A program made the position numbers and the translations under genes. The notes beneath the pieces were generated by a model. It did no database searches. It was not told the origin of the DNA and saw nothing but the letters and a program-made list of their open reading frames with translations. This document shows, piece after piece, positions 47,901 to 58,732 of a DNA stretch of 64,000 nt. The DNA is taken from assembly GCF_008831285.2 (NCBI RefSeq), contig NC_045144.1:10765672-10829671 (forward strand). Direction: 5' to 3'. The DNA comes from Nymphaea colorata (lineage: Eukaryota > Streptophyta > Magnoliopsida > Nymphaeales > Nymphaeaceae). The number at the start of each line of letters is the position of its first letter. Within the stretch, counting starts at the first letter, position 1.

Positions 47901-50900
47901 ATCAATCGAATGCATGAATAAATGGTCCCATGACTACTCCATCATTCTCTCTCATGCTTTAGTGGCCACCACCATGGCATTGGCAATGGAGCTTATGCTG
48001 TCTGGTCAGCCTCTGGCTGTATGCACTCCATCATCTTTCATGGTCATGGGAGCTGGTTACTGTGAAAGAGAAGCAAGGAGGGGTCACAAGGCTGTTAGCA
48101 CCAATTTGCCTCTTTTGGCCTAGAAGGTGGTTGGAAATTGGCCAAAAGAATATTTCTGATGGGCTCCTTTTTTCTTTGTCAATGTTTGGTGGCACATCCT
48201 TCGACTGCCTACTGATCTTGCTCAGTGCTCCTTGTAAATGGGGTTTCCTAAGAGTCTCTCATCTTCTTCAAGTCAAGTTTATTCCTTTCTGCAAGCCCTT
48301 CTTTTTCTTCTCCTCACAATTCCCAAACAATAAAATTGTTTTCCTCAAGTCCTTTCTTCTTCTTTTCCTTCTCTTGATTCCTAAATGGAAATTTATATTT
48401 TCCAATCTGTTTTGTTTCAACCTATCATTCCTCTTATTGGTTCCTCGCTGTTAGGGTATTTTAATAAAACCTAATTTCTCCTGGAAAAAAACTACTTTCT
48501 CTTTGTGCTCTTCTTCCTTAACATTATCTTAAACAGGTGTCCTTAAGTTATTTCATTGTTCCTGCAGATGTTGCCTTCTTTTTGACCTATTTTTTTTTAA
48601 TATTTTGGGTTTACAGTAAAAATTCGGCCAAGTTTAGCCTATTGATTGAAGAATCAAGTTTCTCAATTGCTCACAAAAGATCATTCATTTATTGCGTTAG
48701 ACTAGTACAAATTAGTGGAATTGTCTGCCTGCTAATTGATCAGATGAGCGATCTAGTTGTTCATCCTTTCTGTGTTCCCAAAGCTCGATAAAGGAAGCGA
48801 GGAAGACAGAAAAAGAAGAAGGAATAAAGAGAAGGACACCTTTTATCATCAAGATTTGGAATATATCCAAGTATGTCATTGAAACTGCCTTCTGGTCCAC
48901 AATTCTCTTTTTTATTTTAGTTGTCTTTCTTTCGTATGTGGTTATTTATCCTTCAGTCGTGGGTTCGTTTTATCCTTCAGTCGTGGGTTCGTCTCATTAT
49001 TGATCTAAGTTTTTATATTTTTCTTGAGCCAACTGGTTTGTGGGAAACTCAACAGTTTTAGCTTTCTGGCTTATGAAAGACGGATTGCTCCTATCATCAG
49101 GAGCCAATATTTCCCTGGGTGCTTAGATGAATGAATTCCTAATCCCTCCAGAATTACTCATGAAACAAAGGATGAAAAGAAGGTTGCTGCCACTAAAGTT
49201 GATTCAGACAATGTAGCAAGATCAAGCTTTAGTTGCATATATTACCTTTACTTTGTCTCTGCTCTCCGGAGGCACTAGTGACTGTTCAGAATGATAGTTC
49301 AACCACAGAACAACGGGTTAAATTGGTTCTCACATCTCAAGTACCAGAGGCAAGGGTTTTGTACCTCAAACATGAATTTTTTGGCTTTTTTAGAAAGGGC
49401 TCTATATCAGTGATGGAATCCTTAAATCAAGAGCATTACCAATCAACAGTTCTTGGTTGTAAAGTGTCTGATAAGGATAAAGTGCAAAAGACAGCTGGTT
49501 GGGGCCAGAATATCATGTGCTTATAACATCACTATTATGGACCAGAATATCATGTGCTTGCAACGTCACTATTATTTCTGCTGTTTTACCTACATTGAGG
49601 ATCTGTGTGCAAACTGCAAGGCTCCTGCTTAGATGGGACAACTGATGATTCTGGTCTGCAGTCTAACCCAAATGATTTCCTTTCTGCTTGCATGTCTTGT
49701 GGATGTGAGCATGGATTTTTTTTTTTTTTTAGGAGCGAAAGGTTGAGATATAAATGCACAAGGTGGTTGAGGGCTGTCACGTACTCCTAATATGAATGTA
49801 GAAACTTGAAATTTAGAATTTGAGGACCGTTCCCACATGTTTGCTATGCAACAATGAGGGCACCTTAAGCAAACTGCTGGTTACACCCAGAAACAAAGGG
49901 AAAATTCAGAAAGGATAGTCCTTGTTGAGTATGAAACAACCATAAATGCAAAACATTAGTGGATGTCTGAAGGAGGTTTTCTTGGTTGCACTATTAATGT
50001 TGAATTTGAGACAAAATGATCAGACTTTGGCACACATCTCATGTTACAAAAAATGCTAATAAGCTCTTTGACGGTTTCTGAATTTGGTAAAACATTATTG
50101 TAACTAGAGATGGATCTTATTACCCTATTTCACTTATTGGAAATGTCTCTTTATTTGTCAAACTCCTAACCACTCAACAGACAGAACATATTCAGCCGAC
50201 AGCCTTCAAAAGTGTTAAACCAGATTTATTTCCCAGAACTTCTGGTTGATTTTACAGTCATGTTGGCCGTGGCTCCTTATCTTGCACCACTTTAAGCCAT
50301 TGTATTCATTTCTTGTGTGTCTGGAAAAGGTTGTCAGCTGCACGCTGTCCATCAAAATCCTTCTTTCAACCTGCACAACTCTCCCTATCCTCTATTTTGA
50401 CTCGATAGGGTTGGCATCTAAAGCTGGACTATTGATAGATTCCTTTGCCCTAGTCTGCACTGTCTTTGCGCAGATTCAAATTCAATATTTTAATTTTTTT
50501 TTACCGAATGGCTGTCATGCTTAGTGTGTATCAGCAATAACCATTTACTAAATTTATGGTGCGTATGTGTATGTCTCAGTTAGTGCATGCACACATGCAT
50601 GGGTGTGTGTAAAATAGTTACAATTTCGAGGTCAGCTTCTTAAAAATAACGGTGCGAGTTTAGTACTATGTGAGTCACTTTCACTTTTCAGGTAAAATTA
50701 TTGATGTGAAGACGGTCATTTTTGAAAGATCTTCAATTTTTTTTCCCTGTAAGCAGAAAGACTAATTCAGGCTAAAGTGGCTCTATTCTTGATACTTGGT
50801 GTTTCAATTTGTTGAAAAATGCTTAAATACTTGTTTAAGGTTATACCTATGTAAGCAGACATGCGTATGTACACTGTGTTATACGTATTCATACACTTTT

Positions 50901-53900
50901 CAATTTTCATTATTCATTTGTTTTTTTTTTTTTAAGATTTTCTGCTATGTACATCTGGCTTTGTTTTTCTTACTTAATGTAGTCAGAGACTTGTTTTTGG
51001 TTTGACAGAAATGAAATCTGTGCAATCATCTACTTCTGCTATGCACGTGCCCTTACAGCCAGCACCATGTGACATTGTTAAGCCCTTAGCTCCTGAGCAT
51101 CACAACCCATCCAACGATGATGAACCTTTCAAAAAGAAGCCTACTGTCAAGAGAGCTAATATTCCTCCAATAAATGCATCAATGTACTCCGTAGCAGACC
51201 TGCAAATGGCAACTTGCAGTTTCAGTATAGACAATCTTGTTGGTGAAGGGTCAATCGGTCGTGTTTATAAGGCTCAATTTCCTGATGGGAAGGTATGTTT
51301 TTCTTTCATCTTTAACAAAATTCTGTTATTCTTGTGTTTTTATTTCCTTGTATTACTGCAATCCTGCTGATAGCAATAGTTATAAATTCTGCTACCTGTT
51401 AGTCCTGTACTATTGCTGAATTTAATAATTGTCATCTGCCTGTTTATCAATCCTTAGCATACAAGCAAGCTTTTCTAAATATTGCAGCCGTAGGTAATAT
51501 CAGTGGAGGCCGGAGTCTTGAATTGGCAAAAGAGTTTCTCTGTGGTGAATAATGCATAATAGCAAGTAGCTGTAGGAGCTTGCCTGAGTTTGACCATTTC
51601 CTTGTAATTTGAGCTATTCTAAGGAGTAAGGATAACTAGCCTTTCAACAGCAATCACACTTAGATGACCCAGTATTTGAATTGCCCAGCCTTTAGGACGA
51701 CTCAAAATTTCTGTTTCCTTCTTTCCTTTGTATCTGGCCAATGCACAAGGCCTTGGAAATTAATGGGGTGAGAAGTATCTAGCGTGGGTCAAATAAAAGC
51801 AATGGCTGGACCATGTCATTGATTAGCTGGAGTGATCTCCAGGAATAGCTTAATTGTCAGTTGTTGCTTACCAGATTCTGGAGCTACAAATTTGACTAAA
51901 TAGCTCTTTTTGACCCTCAGGATGGAAAAAATATTTAAATTCAAGTTACCATGGGAAGATAATCATTCTGTGACTTATTTAAAGATTTGAGGAGACATTC
52001 AAATGCCAATTCTAAAGGTCAAGTTCATTATTGAGATTTTATAAGGTTGTCCCATAGAATTGTCTTTTTTTTTGTAGAACTGAAATGTACATCTAGAAGC
52101 ATCATAGACTGCTGGTAAAACAATTGATAGTTAATTCTTATTTTGCTTTGTCTTTTAAGAAAGGGATATCACCATTAAAAGTGGATGTAGCTCCATTTCT
52201 AGAAGGCTTTTATGACCAATTATTATAACCTATGCAGACAAAAGCACCAGACAGTGCTCAGGAAGTGGACCTTCAAAAAGACCTACACGGCTAGATTGGC
52301 TGGCAAAAAACAATTGACTAAAAAAATGAGCTACATAGTATTGGCATCAAATTAAACATGTGAAACACAGTAATTTAATATTGAAAGTCAAACTTAAAAC
52401 ATGCATGATATTAGACATCAAACACGATGAAAATGTTAATTGAGGGAGTTCAAATCTGCTAGATGGTTGTTGTAGCCAGATGACTAAAAAATAAAAATCT
52501 ATGGCTAAATAGCAGTCACCATAGGAGCATTAGTGGCAGTCTATAGTGCGGCAGAGTTTGGATCTAATAAATATATGTTCCATTATCATAAACATTTTTT
52601 TTAGAAGTATCCCACTTAGAATATGGGAAAAGAAGCATGAAAAATTGAGATTTGAATGGCCTATCAAACAAAAATAACATGTTTCCTTTTCACATAATTT
52701 TTACATTTAAAAAAAAAGATTTTTTAATATATTTTAATTTTTGGGGTTTCGTTTGACATTTAATAACTGTTTTGAATTTGTCAAAATTTTCATAAAAGAA
52801 TCAGTGGAAACTTAAAATTTCATCAGTTTTCCGACTGCATAAGTAGGAGGGGTGGCTAATTGAGGAATGGCTGGTGGAATGGAAGCCCATGCGCCTGTGG
52901 AAGCTACGCAGGATAATGCAGGTAAAAATATCCAGAGGTTTGCTCATTAGCCATTTTACACCTTGTGGATAAGGTGTTGTCTTAAGGGGAGGGAATTGAT
53001 GATATAACCTTTTTGACCTTTTAAAAATTTTAGTCTTTATTTGTAGATGAGTGCTTAAGCATTATTGGGCATAGTGAAGAACTTCAACTTTCTAGTCCTG
53101 GGGCTTGTTTGGAGACATGACCCACTTTATGAACATTTGTATATAGAACTCTTTTTACCCCAGTTAGGGCATCCTGAATGTCTTTTAAATGAAACAAAGC
53201 TGGAAGGCCTTTTCCTTGAATGAGTGTGAAACCTTTTCTTTAACGCTCTTTTTCATCTCTGGGAGCAACAGACACCTTTTCCTTGGAGGTAATTCATTGA
53301 TGCCTAGACAGTTCTTGGGAGACTAGGCGGGGCCCACGTTGCCCATTATGTACAGTGGCCTATATGAAGAAGGAGCTGCCCGGTGCCTTGACCTTTTTGC
53401 AGCCACAAAGACTATAATGAATAACTTATTCATATGTAAAGTTGATGCATGAATAAACTGTGAATTATAGGTGCCAGAGGATGACCAGTTTAGTCAGCTT
53501 CTCTTCAGTGCATGTAGGGTTATAAGGGTTGTTAAGTCATGCAGGATTCTGATGTTGCTGTTATTCTTCTCTAAAGGCAATCCATGTTCAACCAGCCCTT
53601 TTGCCCAGTGGATAGGAATTTATACGTCCCTATTATGATACACGGGTGCACCATTTTGGGTGCCAAACTGGCATCAACACGATGCAAGAGTAGTTTTCTG
53701 GCATGGTGATGCTTTAGTGTGGCAGTCCTCATTTGTGTCACACAGAGTTCAGAAAAGGGGCAGCACCCATGTCGATGCGACACAGGTGCAGCTTTGACAT
53801 GCATCCTGACTGCCCTCACGTATTCTCTTTTAATTTTTTTGCCCTCTTTCTTTCCTTTTTCATTTTATTTTTCTCTCTTTTTATTTCGATCCAGTTTTCC

Positions 53901-54315
53901 CTCCTCTCTCCGTCTCCTTTTTTAAGTGATTTTTAAGTCATGCCTGCTCTCTCCCTCTTTCTCTCTCTGTCTTTTGAAAAGGAGTACACCTCTGGTATAG
54001 GGTCTACCAATATTAAAAAAAAGACTTTACTTTATTCAATATAAAATTATAAGAACAACTAGAATGTCCTTTGTTAAGAAGAGAGAGAGAGAGCCCAAAA
54101 GAAAATGATCATTACCATAACCCTAATCTCAAGTTAAAAGAGATTAGGGCTGGTGATACAGAAATTACAAAAACAGTCCAACAAGTATAAGAAAATATTT
54201 AAAACCTCTTCTCTAACTTTCTACTATTTCAGAAACACTCTTTAACATCCTTCTTATAGAATTTGATTTACAGCAAAAAGTATAAATATATAACATTATA
54301 CACACACACACACAC

Positions 54316-54352
<37 letters not shown>

Positions 54353-54962
54353 TTAATGCCACCCCCCTGCACCCCTTTTTTTTTTTTTCTGCACACGCAT
54401 CCACACCCATATCAGCAGCCTCACCCTGTAACCATGAGATATAGGCCTTCATAAGAACTGACATGGAAGAGCAAAGAGGAGGAAAAAGGAGGAAAGAGGA
54501 AGAAGGAGGGAGGAAGAAAAAGGAGGACTGGAGACTTATCTGGCTATAGCTAGAAAGGCAGGGCCTGGGTAACGATGGATAGGGTTTTTGTAATATGTTT
54601 TTTGCTTTTAACCTCTCTTTTGTTGCCATTTACAAAAAGAGATTTATCTTATGAAGTTTTTTTTTACTTTTTACATTCTTGCTTCTAAAATTCTTTTCTA
54701 TTACAATAGGAGGCTCTCTCTTTACTTTCAACTTTTTCACGCACACAAACACATACACATACACATAGAGGAATTGAAATAAGATAGTTGCTGAATGTTG
54801 CTTGATGGTTAAATATTTTAAATTCATCAATAAAAATCTTTAGCCAAATGGTTTATGATGTAACAATGGTTTTATGATGTTTTTAGTGATGGTTTTGTGG
54901 CATTTGTAGCAACATATTTTAAACATTTAGCCATTTGGCAACATCCTGCAACCAGCTGATCT

Positions 54963-55003
<41 letters not shown>

Positions 55004-57676
55004 ATATATATTAAATCATTCGATTGTCAGATGTTGCTAGATAACAACATATTTAAAAACTGTTGCTAAAAACATCATATAATGGAAGCAGTAGCAACAA
55101 TTTACATATAGAGACAGTTTATAGTATTTTTAGCGATGGTTTATGTTGAATTTAACCATAATTTTTAAATATTTAGCCATCTAGCAACGTCCGGCAGTTA
55201 GCAGATTGATGAAAAGTGCCGCACCTGCACCCACACTTGTGTAGCATTACCTATTACCAAAGCCTAAGGTTTTGTTCCTAGTTTTTTTCTTGTCGATGCG
55301 AACTGGATATTTATCATTCTTGACAAAGTTTATTTGTGAGTTACTTTCAAGGCCTATGTTTTGTTCAGGAAAGCCTCCAAAGTTCTATAAATTGAAAAAT
55401 TTAAAGATCTAAGAAAAAAACTATGAAATAATACGTCTCAACATTGTGTTAGAACCTTTTTTAAAATGTAAAAGAGAGAGAGATGTATGTACAACATAAT
55501 CCTCCTTTTGTGAAATTTTTAAAAATATCATGCTATCATTGTTATACACACACACACACACATACATACATACATAATGTATATATGAATGTGTTTGTGT
55601 GTGTAAGATCCCAAATATGGGGATATTTTCAAAATCTTGGAGGAAGTATTTTTTCTGATTGATAAAATTTTAGAAGGATCATTATGATTGACAGGTTATT
55701 TGGTTTAATATTTAGTTGTTTGCACTCTTTGCATAAGACTTAATGTGTGCCTTGTTTTACAAATTATAACCATGGTCACCAATTTCCTTTTTGACAGGAT
55801 TCTCATTTCAAAAAGTGGTTTCCTCACAAGAATTCTGACAATTCTAGAAACTGAACAGGTTAGAAAAATTAAAGGACGTAAGACAGTAGACGCCTAATAT
55901 TCTCCTGCCAAAGAAATGAACAACTAGGAAAGTCCAAAATTTTGAGAAGAAATGAGAAATAATATACTCAAAATATATTAAACGAGGACTTTTTTTTTTT
56001 AAGAAATCTAATGATGTTCATGGTATTGTTGGCTTTGTGGAGATGACATTATTGTTCTGATGTTTTTAAAGCTATTTCCAGGATTGGTACTCAAACTTTA
56101 GGACCTTTGGAATATGCAAATATATATATATATATATATATATATCAGGAAATCAAATTGAATAGAACTGATGTTCATAATATAAAACATAGACAATAGT
56201 ATCCTAAACTAGTTACCACTGGCCGACAGCTAGTGGTCTTAAATGAAAAAATAACAAAGGTTATTTGTAAAAAAAGGTCAAAAAGAGTAGGTGTACCAGC
56301 AGTATACTATTTTGAGACAAATTTTAGATGTGCATTACAATCCACAGATAATACACAACTTACAGAAAGCAGTAGCATGCATTGTTGATGACCATTAGCG
56401 TCATAACCAGATCTTCATTGTACACCAACCAAGTCTAGCAATGAACACTAAATTGTGTAAGCCCAAGAAGACGAGCAGAAGAAGGGGAAAGAACAAAAGC
56501 ACACCTCAGTATACTCGTACTGTATACATGGGTTTTCCCACAAGGAAAATGAGAACTTCATATCAGCATCAGGCTGTATTGATGTTTTCAAAGGATTTTA
56601 GAAGTTAGAACTTGTTCTGGAATGCCTTTTTCTAAAATTTTCTGTATTTTTGGTTCTTTCCTTACAGGAAAGAACTAAGAAAACTTTTCTTGTCCTACAA
56701 CTGTGGATTGTGCTTAGCAAGTTTAAGACACCATGGCACTTTTATTTCGTCAATAGTACAGAGAAAGAACTGAGGAAGAATGCTCACTTTATGTTTAAGG
56801 GTGTCCAAACTCCAAAGTATGCATATTTGCATGTCACTAGTTCTCAGGAGAGTTCATCAAGTGCAACTGAACTTGAAAATGTATTCCAATCATATTGTGC
56901 AAAACTTCACTTCTCTGCTATTGCCTTTTCCACTAGTTTGTAAGTGTATTGATCAGTAGCTGAAAGTTCAGATAGTCTTCCAGAAGAGTGGCAGCTTGTG
57001 GATTTTAATATGATGAGCTGATTAATCATCTCTTATAACATTGACTTACTTCTATGCTATATGAGCTGATTAACATCCCCATTAAATTGACTTGCTCCTA
57101 TGCTACCACTTAATTCACTATGTTAATTGTGTTAGTCAGAAACTTATATTATAGCTAAATTTAACACGATGGTGGGTTCAGCAGTTAGTATATGTGAGCT
57201 GGTGTGATGATTCCCTGTGAAGCATTCTTGAGATTTTATTTGTGGTTTTGTTAAATGCCTTGAACATGCATCCTCAGCTGCTCCTGTATCTGTTATATTG
57301 ATAAGTGCTGTCAAGTGATTCTTTCTATACTCCTTGCAAATGGTTTTCATTTCTTCCTACAATGTTTTGTCTTTTAACTTTCCAAAGAAATTGGTGTGCC
57401 ATAGGTTCTAGCTGTGAAGAAAATAGATTCATCCTCACTGCCAAATCAAGATCCTGAAGACTTTGTGGAAGTTGTTTCAAATATCTCGCAGTTTCACCAT
57501 CCAAACATCACTGAGCTTGTTGGATATTGTTCTGAACATGGTCAATGTTTGCTGGTCTATGAATTTCTGAAGAATGGGTCACTTCATGACTATCTTCACC
57601 TGGCTGATGATTTTAGTAAACCGTTGACTTGGAATACTCGTGTGAAGATTGCTCTTGGCACTGCTAGAGCATTAGA
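32454..57676 (+). CDS. SRF: STRUBBELIG-family LRR receptor kinase, 5' part (kinase 3' end off window)
   Basis: Twelve exons: 32454-32535, 33073-33205, 33498-33569, 33662-33727, 33809-33880, 34001-34072, 46344-46415, 46878-46943, 47032-47094, 47229-47524, 51009-51292 and 57405-57676. All have GT-AG sites and stay in one frame for 516 residues. Order of parts: signal peptide ([20 protein letters not shown]); N-cap ending [18 protein letters not shown]; about six LRRs from 63-72-base exons ([40 protein letters not shown]); proline run [15 protein letters not shown]; membrane span [21 protein letters not shown] with stop-transfer RKRRRSRR; kinase P-loop [16 protein letters not shown] lysine and [15 protein letters not shown]. 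These are STRUBBELIG-receptor-family hallmarks. Members act at the plasma membrane in cell-shape and tissue signalling, often as atypical kinases. The catalytic loop lies beyond the right edge, so activity cannot be judged. The introns are packed with transposons, yet no exon is damaged. Confidence 0.94.
32822..32874 (+). repeat. (GA)n microsatellite in intron 1 of the receptor gene
   Basis: About 26 uninterrupted GA units. Confidence 0.95.
34759..34948 (-). repeat. 3' LTR of copia B
   Basis: 190 bp, TG...CA ends; pairs with 45082-45274. It contains the imperfect palindrome ccctaacctc/gagattaggg at 34807-34835. Confidence 0.9.
35162..36366 (-). pseudogene. Copia B reverse transcriptase-RNase H, broken by stops and a MITE
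   Basis: On the minus strand 36366-36139 reads [20 protein letters not shown] and [20 protein letters not shown]. After the MITE, from about 35950, it reads [20 protein letters not shown], the catalytic box [28 protein letters not shown] and [20 protein letters not shown] (RNase H). The frame stays open between these points apart from the insertion, but the flanking integrase and RNase H ends are mutated. Confidence 0.85.
35951..36137. mobile_element. MITE inserted in copia B reverse transcriptase
   Basis: Terminal inverted repeats aggggcagag (left) and, reverse-complemented, aggggcggag (right). Flanked by gcatataaac (35941-35950) and gcatatagac (36138-36147), a 9-10-bp target duplication with one mismatch. 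The insertion splits the codons for VYMQ of the RT domain. The duplication length favours a Mutator-like origin; hAT (8 bp) is the alternative. Confidence 0.75.
36950..37900 (-). pseudogene. Copia B integrase relic
   Basis: Minus-strand 37260-37430 reads [37 protein letters not shown] and EVAEQKHR, the D...E part of the integrase catalytic core. The surrounding sequence is frameshifted and carries stops. Confidence 0.65.
38115..38807 (-). pseudogene. Copia B gag and protease relic
   Basis: The gag part (38807-38457) contains [20 protein letters not shown] and [14 protein letters not shown], typical of plant copia capsid and its Gly/Arg tail. After a break, 38393-38115 ends GTTWISD at the start of the protease active-site motif, then a stop. 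Confidence 0.7.
39118..39251 (-). repeat. Displaced copy of a copia RT fragment
   Basis: Matches 35801-35930 with roughly 85-90% identity by eye (gaaaccacgcacgaggact, gagtccataaata and tttgcacac in both). It lies on the wrong side of gag, so it is a rearranged or inserted piece rather than part of the normal element order. Confidence 0.75.
39568..40020 (+). repeat. 5' LTR of copia A
   Basis: 453 bp, TG...CA. It holds five diverged 47-61-bp spaced copies of (a)agtctcctaggattcta at 39607, 39668, 39715, 39762 and 39809, then a TATA-like tataaatag at about 39861 and a (CT)n tract. The repeats lie upstream of the TATA, in the U3 region, where retrotransposon enhancers sit. Confidence 0.93.
40021..40032 (+). 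other. Primer-binding site of copia A
   Basis: tggtatcagagc, complementary to the 3' end of initiator Met-tRNA, immediately after the 5' LTR. Confidence 0.92.
40242..44561 (+). pseudogene. Copia A gag-pol polyprotein, interrupted by one TGA
   Basis: Gag capsid-like region starts near [20 protein letters not shown]. The zinc knuckle [15 protein letters not shown] lies at 41058-41102. Protease carries [13 protein letters not shown] (near 41248). Integrase has its HHCC region ([12 protein letters not shown] to CSSCGLC) and a D,D,E core ([30 protein letters not shown]). RT contains [20 protein letters not shown] and YVDDIVITG. RNase H contains [19 protein letters not shown] and DNQSAI, ending QLEGGC with stop 44559-44561. 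The start at 40242 is the Met just before the capsid. The frame is continuous except for TGA at 43419-43421, where the related copy in element E has TGG (Trp). An upstream in-frame Met at 40143 is possible. Confidence 0.92.
44540..44555 (+). other. Polypurine tract of copia A
   Basis: Purine-rich acttgagggagggtg next to the 3' LTR; it overlaps the last gag-pol codons. Confidence 0.8.
44556..45039 (+). repeat. 3' LTR of copia A
   Basis: 484 bp. Longer than the 5' LTR mainly because the (CT)n tract is expanded and a few bases are added near 44630. Confidence 0.93.
45082..45274 (-). repeat. 5' LTR of copia B
   Basis: 193 bp, matching 34759-34948 with scattered substitutions; more diverged than the LTR pair of copia A. 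Palindrome copy at 45130-45158. Confidence 0.9.
46468..46839. mobile_element. Small hAT-like inverted-repeat element filling most of intron 7
   Basis: Left end ctaagtcacacgggtgcg; right end, reverse-complemented, ctatgtcacatgggtgcgg. The flanking 8-mers ttgttgtc and gtgttctc agree at six positions, consistent with an old 8-bp target duplication. The interior has a (TA)n-tgttatttgt-(TA)n palindrome at 46682-46738. It makes up 372 of the 462 bases of the intron. Confidence 0.55.
49070..50270 (+). pseudogene. Copia gag-protease relic in intron 10
   Basis: Frame-shifting similarity to the gag of copia [18 protein letters not shown]-like start, then [29 protein letters not shown] and [11 protein letters not shown]. 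Later, [18 protein letters not shown]-like sequence near 50120 matches the post-protease region. Many stops; no LTRs seen. Same orientation as the host gene. Confidence 0.7.
53998..54255 (-). repeat. LTR relic of the copia B/D family in intron 11
   Basis: Shares with the LTRs at 45082 and 61217 a GA run, the perfect palindrome ccctaatctc...gagattaggg (54121-54149) and a following taaa/tta-rich tail. Ends are not clear, so it may be a decayed solo LTR. Confidence 0.5.
54319..54350. repeat. (TA)n microsatellite
   Basis: Preceded by (CA)n at 54301-54315. Confidence 0.95.
54857..55200. repeat. Foldback (inverted repeat) with AT centre in intron 11
   Basis: The left arm (about 54868-54955, atgatgtttttagtgatgg ... 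tagcaacatattttaaa) matches the reverse complement of the right arm (about 55028-55085, gttgctaaaaacatcat). A (TA)n core lies at 54963-55011. Part of the left arm also recurs directly at 55125-55195 (tttagccat(c/t)t(a/g)gcaac). This is probably a decayed MITE. Confidence 0.55.
56119..56145. repeat. (TA)n microsatellite
   Basis: Direct reading; intron 11. Confidence 0.95.
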
Positions 57677-58732
57677 GTAAGTACCTATATGCCAATTTAC
57701 ATCAGTTGGTGTTTGCTTGGAAAATGATTTTTTTTTTTCCATGAGTGCCCATTGTTAAAGTTGGTGAAAATGAAAGTGGTGGACAGGTTAACCTAAGCGA
57801 ATTACTTTTTTCTCATGGCTTTTTCCCCTGAGGTGCTACAAGTTCGTTTTGGCAGTGCTAGTTCATGTTTTTGTCTTAATGTCTCCTATGTTACAGTTTT
57901 CTGCTCATCTGACTGGAAAGTCATAGTACTTTTAATTCCTGAAAGGTCATAAAGGACTACAAACAATGTTCACAACAGCCAACAAAAACAACTAAATCGG
58001 CTTGGGATATCACAAGTGCACTAGCACAGAAAGTAATATTGTTGAGGTAAAATTTTCAAGAGAAGCATCCATAAGAAACGAACCTCATGCCTTTATTCTA
58101 AGAATGAGAGGTGCACTAGCCATTACGAGCTAGCAAAGGGCTGCTTGTGGGGTTGGGCAAAGAAACCAAACTGCAGAATATATATATATATATATATATA
58201 TTGTTGCTGGAAACAAGAAGGAAGAAAAGAAGAGGTCGAGAGAGAGAAAATTCTGTACGTTATTTCAATAATCGGCCCTATCCTCATGTTAAATGGGAAT
58301 TAGGGTATAAGTCCACAACTAAAACATTTATTTGTAAAGAACTGTTCCTAAAACTCTTAAATATTCAAAACACCACCTAACACAAATATTATTCAACACT
58401 CCCCCTCAAACTGGAGCATAGCTGTTAATCATGCTTAGCTTGTCACAACATCTAGAAAACTTTGCAATAGGGAAGGCTTTAGTGAAGATATCAGCGGCTT
58501 GATCTTCAGAGGCTACGTGTATAGTAGAGAGGGTTACCTCTTGAACCATATCACGAATGTAATGACAATCTACTTCAATGTGCCTAGTCTTCTCATAAAA
58601 TACAGGATTATCGGCAACGTAGGTGGCAGTCCTGTTATCACAAAATATCTTCATAGGTATAGGAATAGAAATTACCAAGACACCATATCATTTCAGTTGG
58701 GGTTTGAGCCATAGCTCGATATTCAGACTCCG

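Noticed and set aside
56650-56943. 97-residue plus-strand frame in intron 11
   Set aside because: The frame looks reasonably complex, but I recognise no family. It lacks splice sites fitting the receptor frame, and the exon join 51292 to 57405 is conserved without it.
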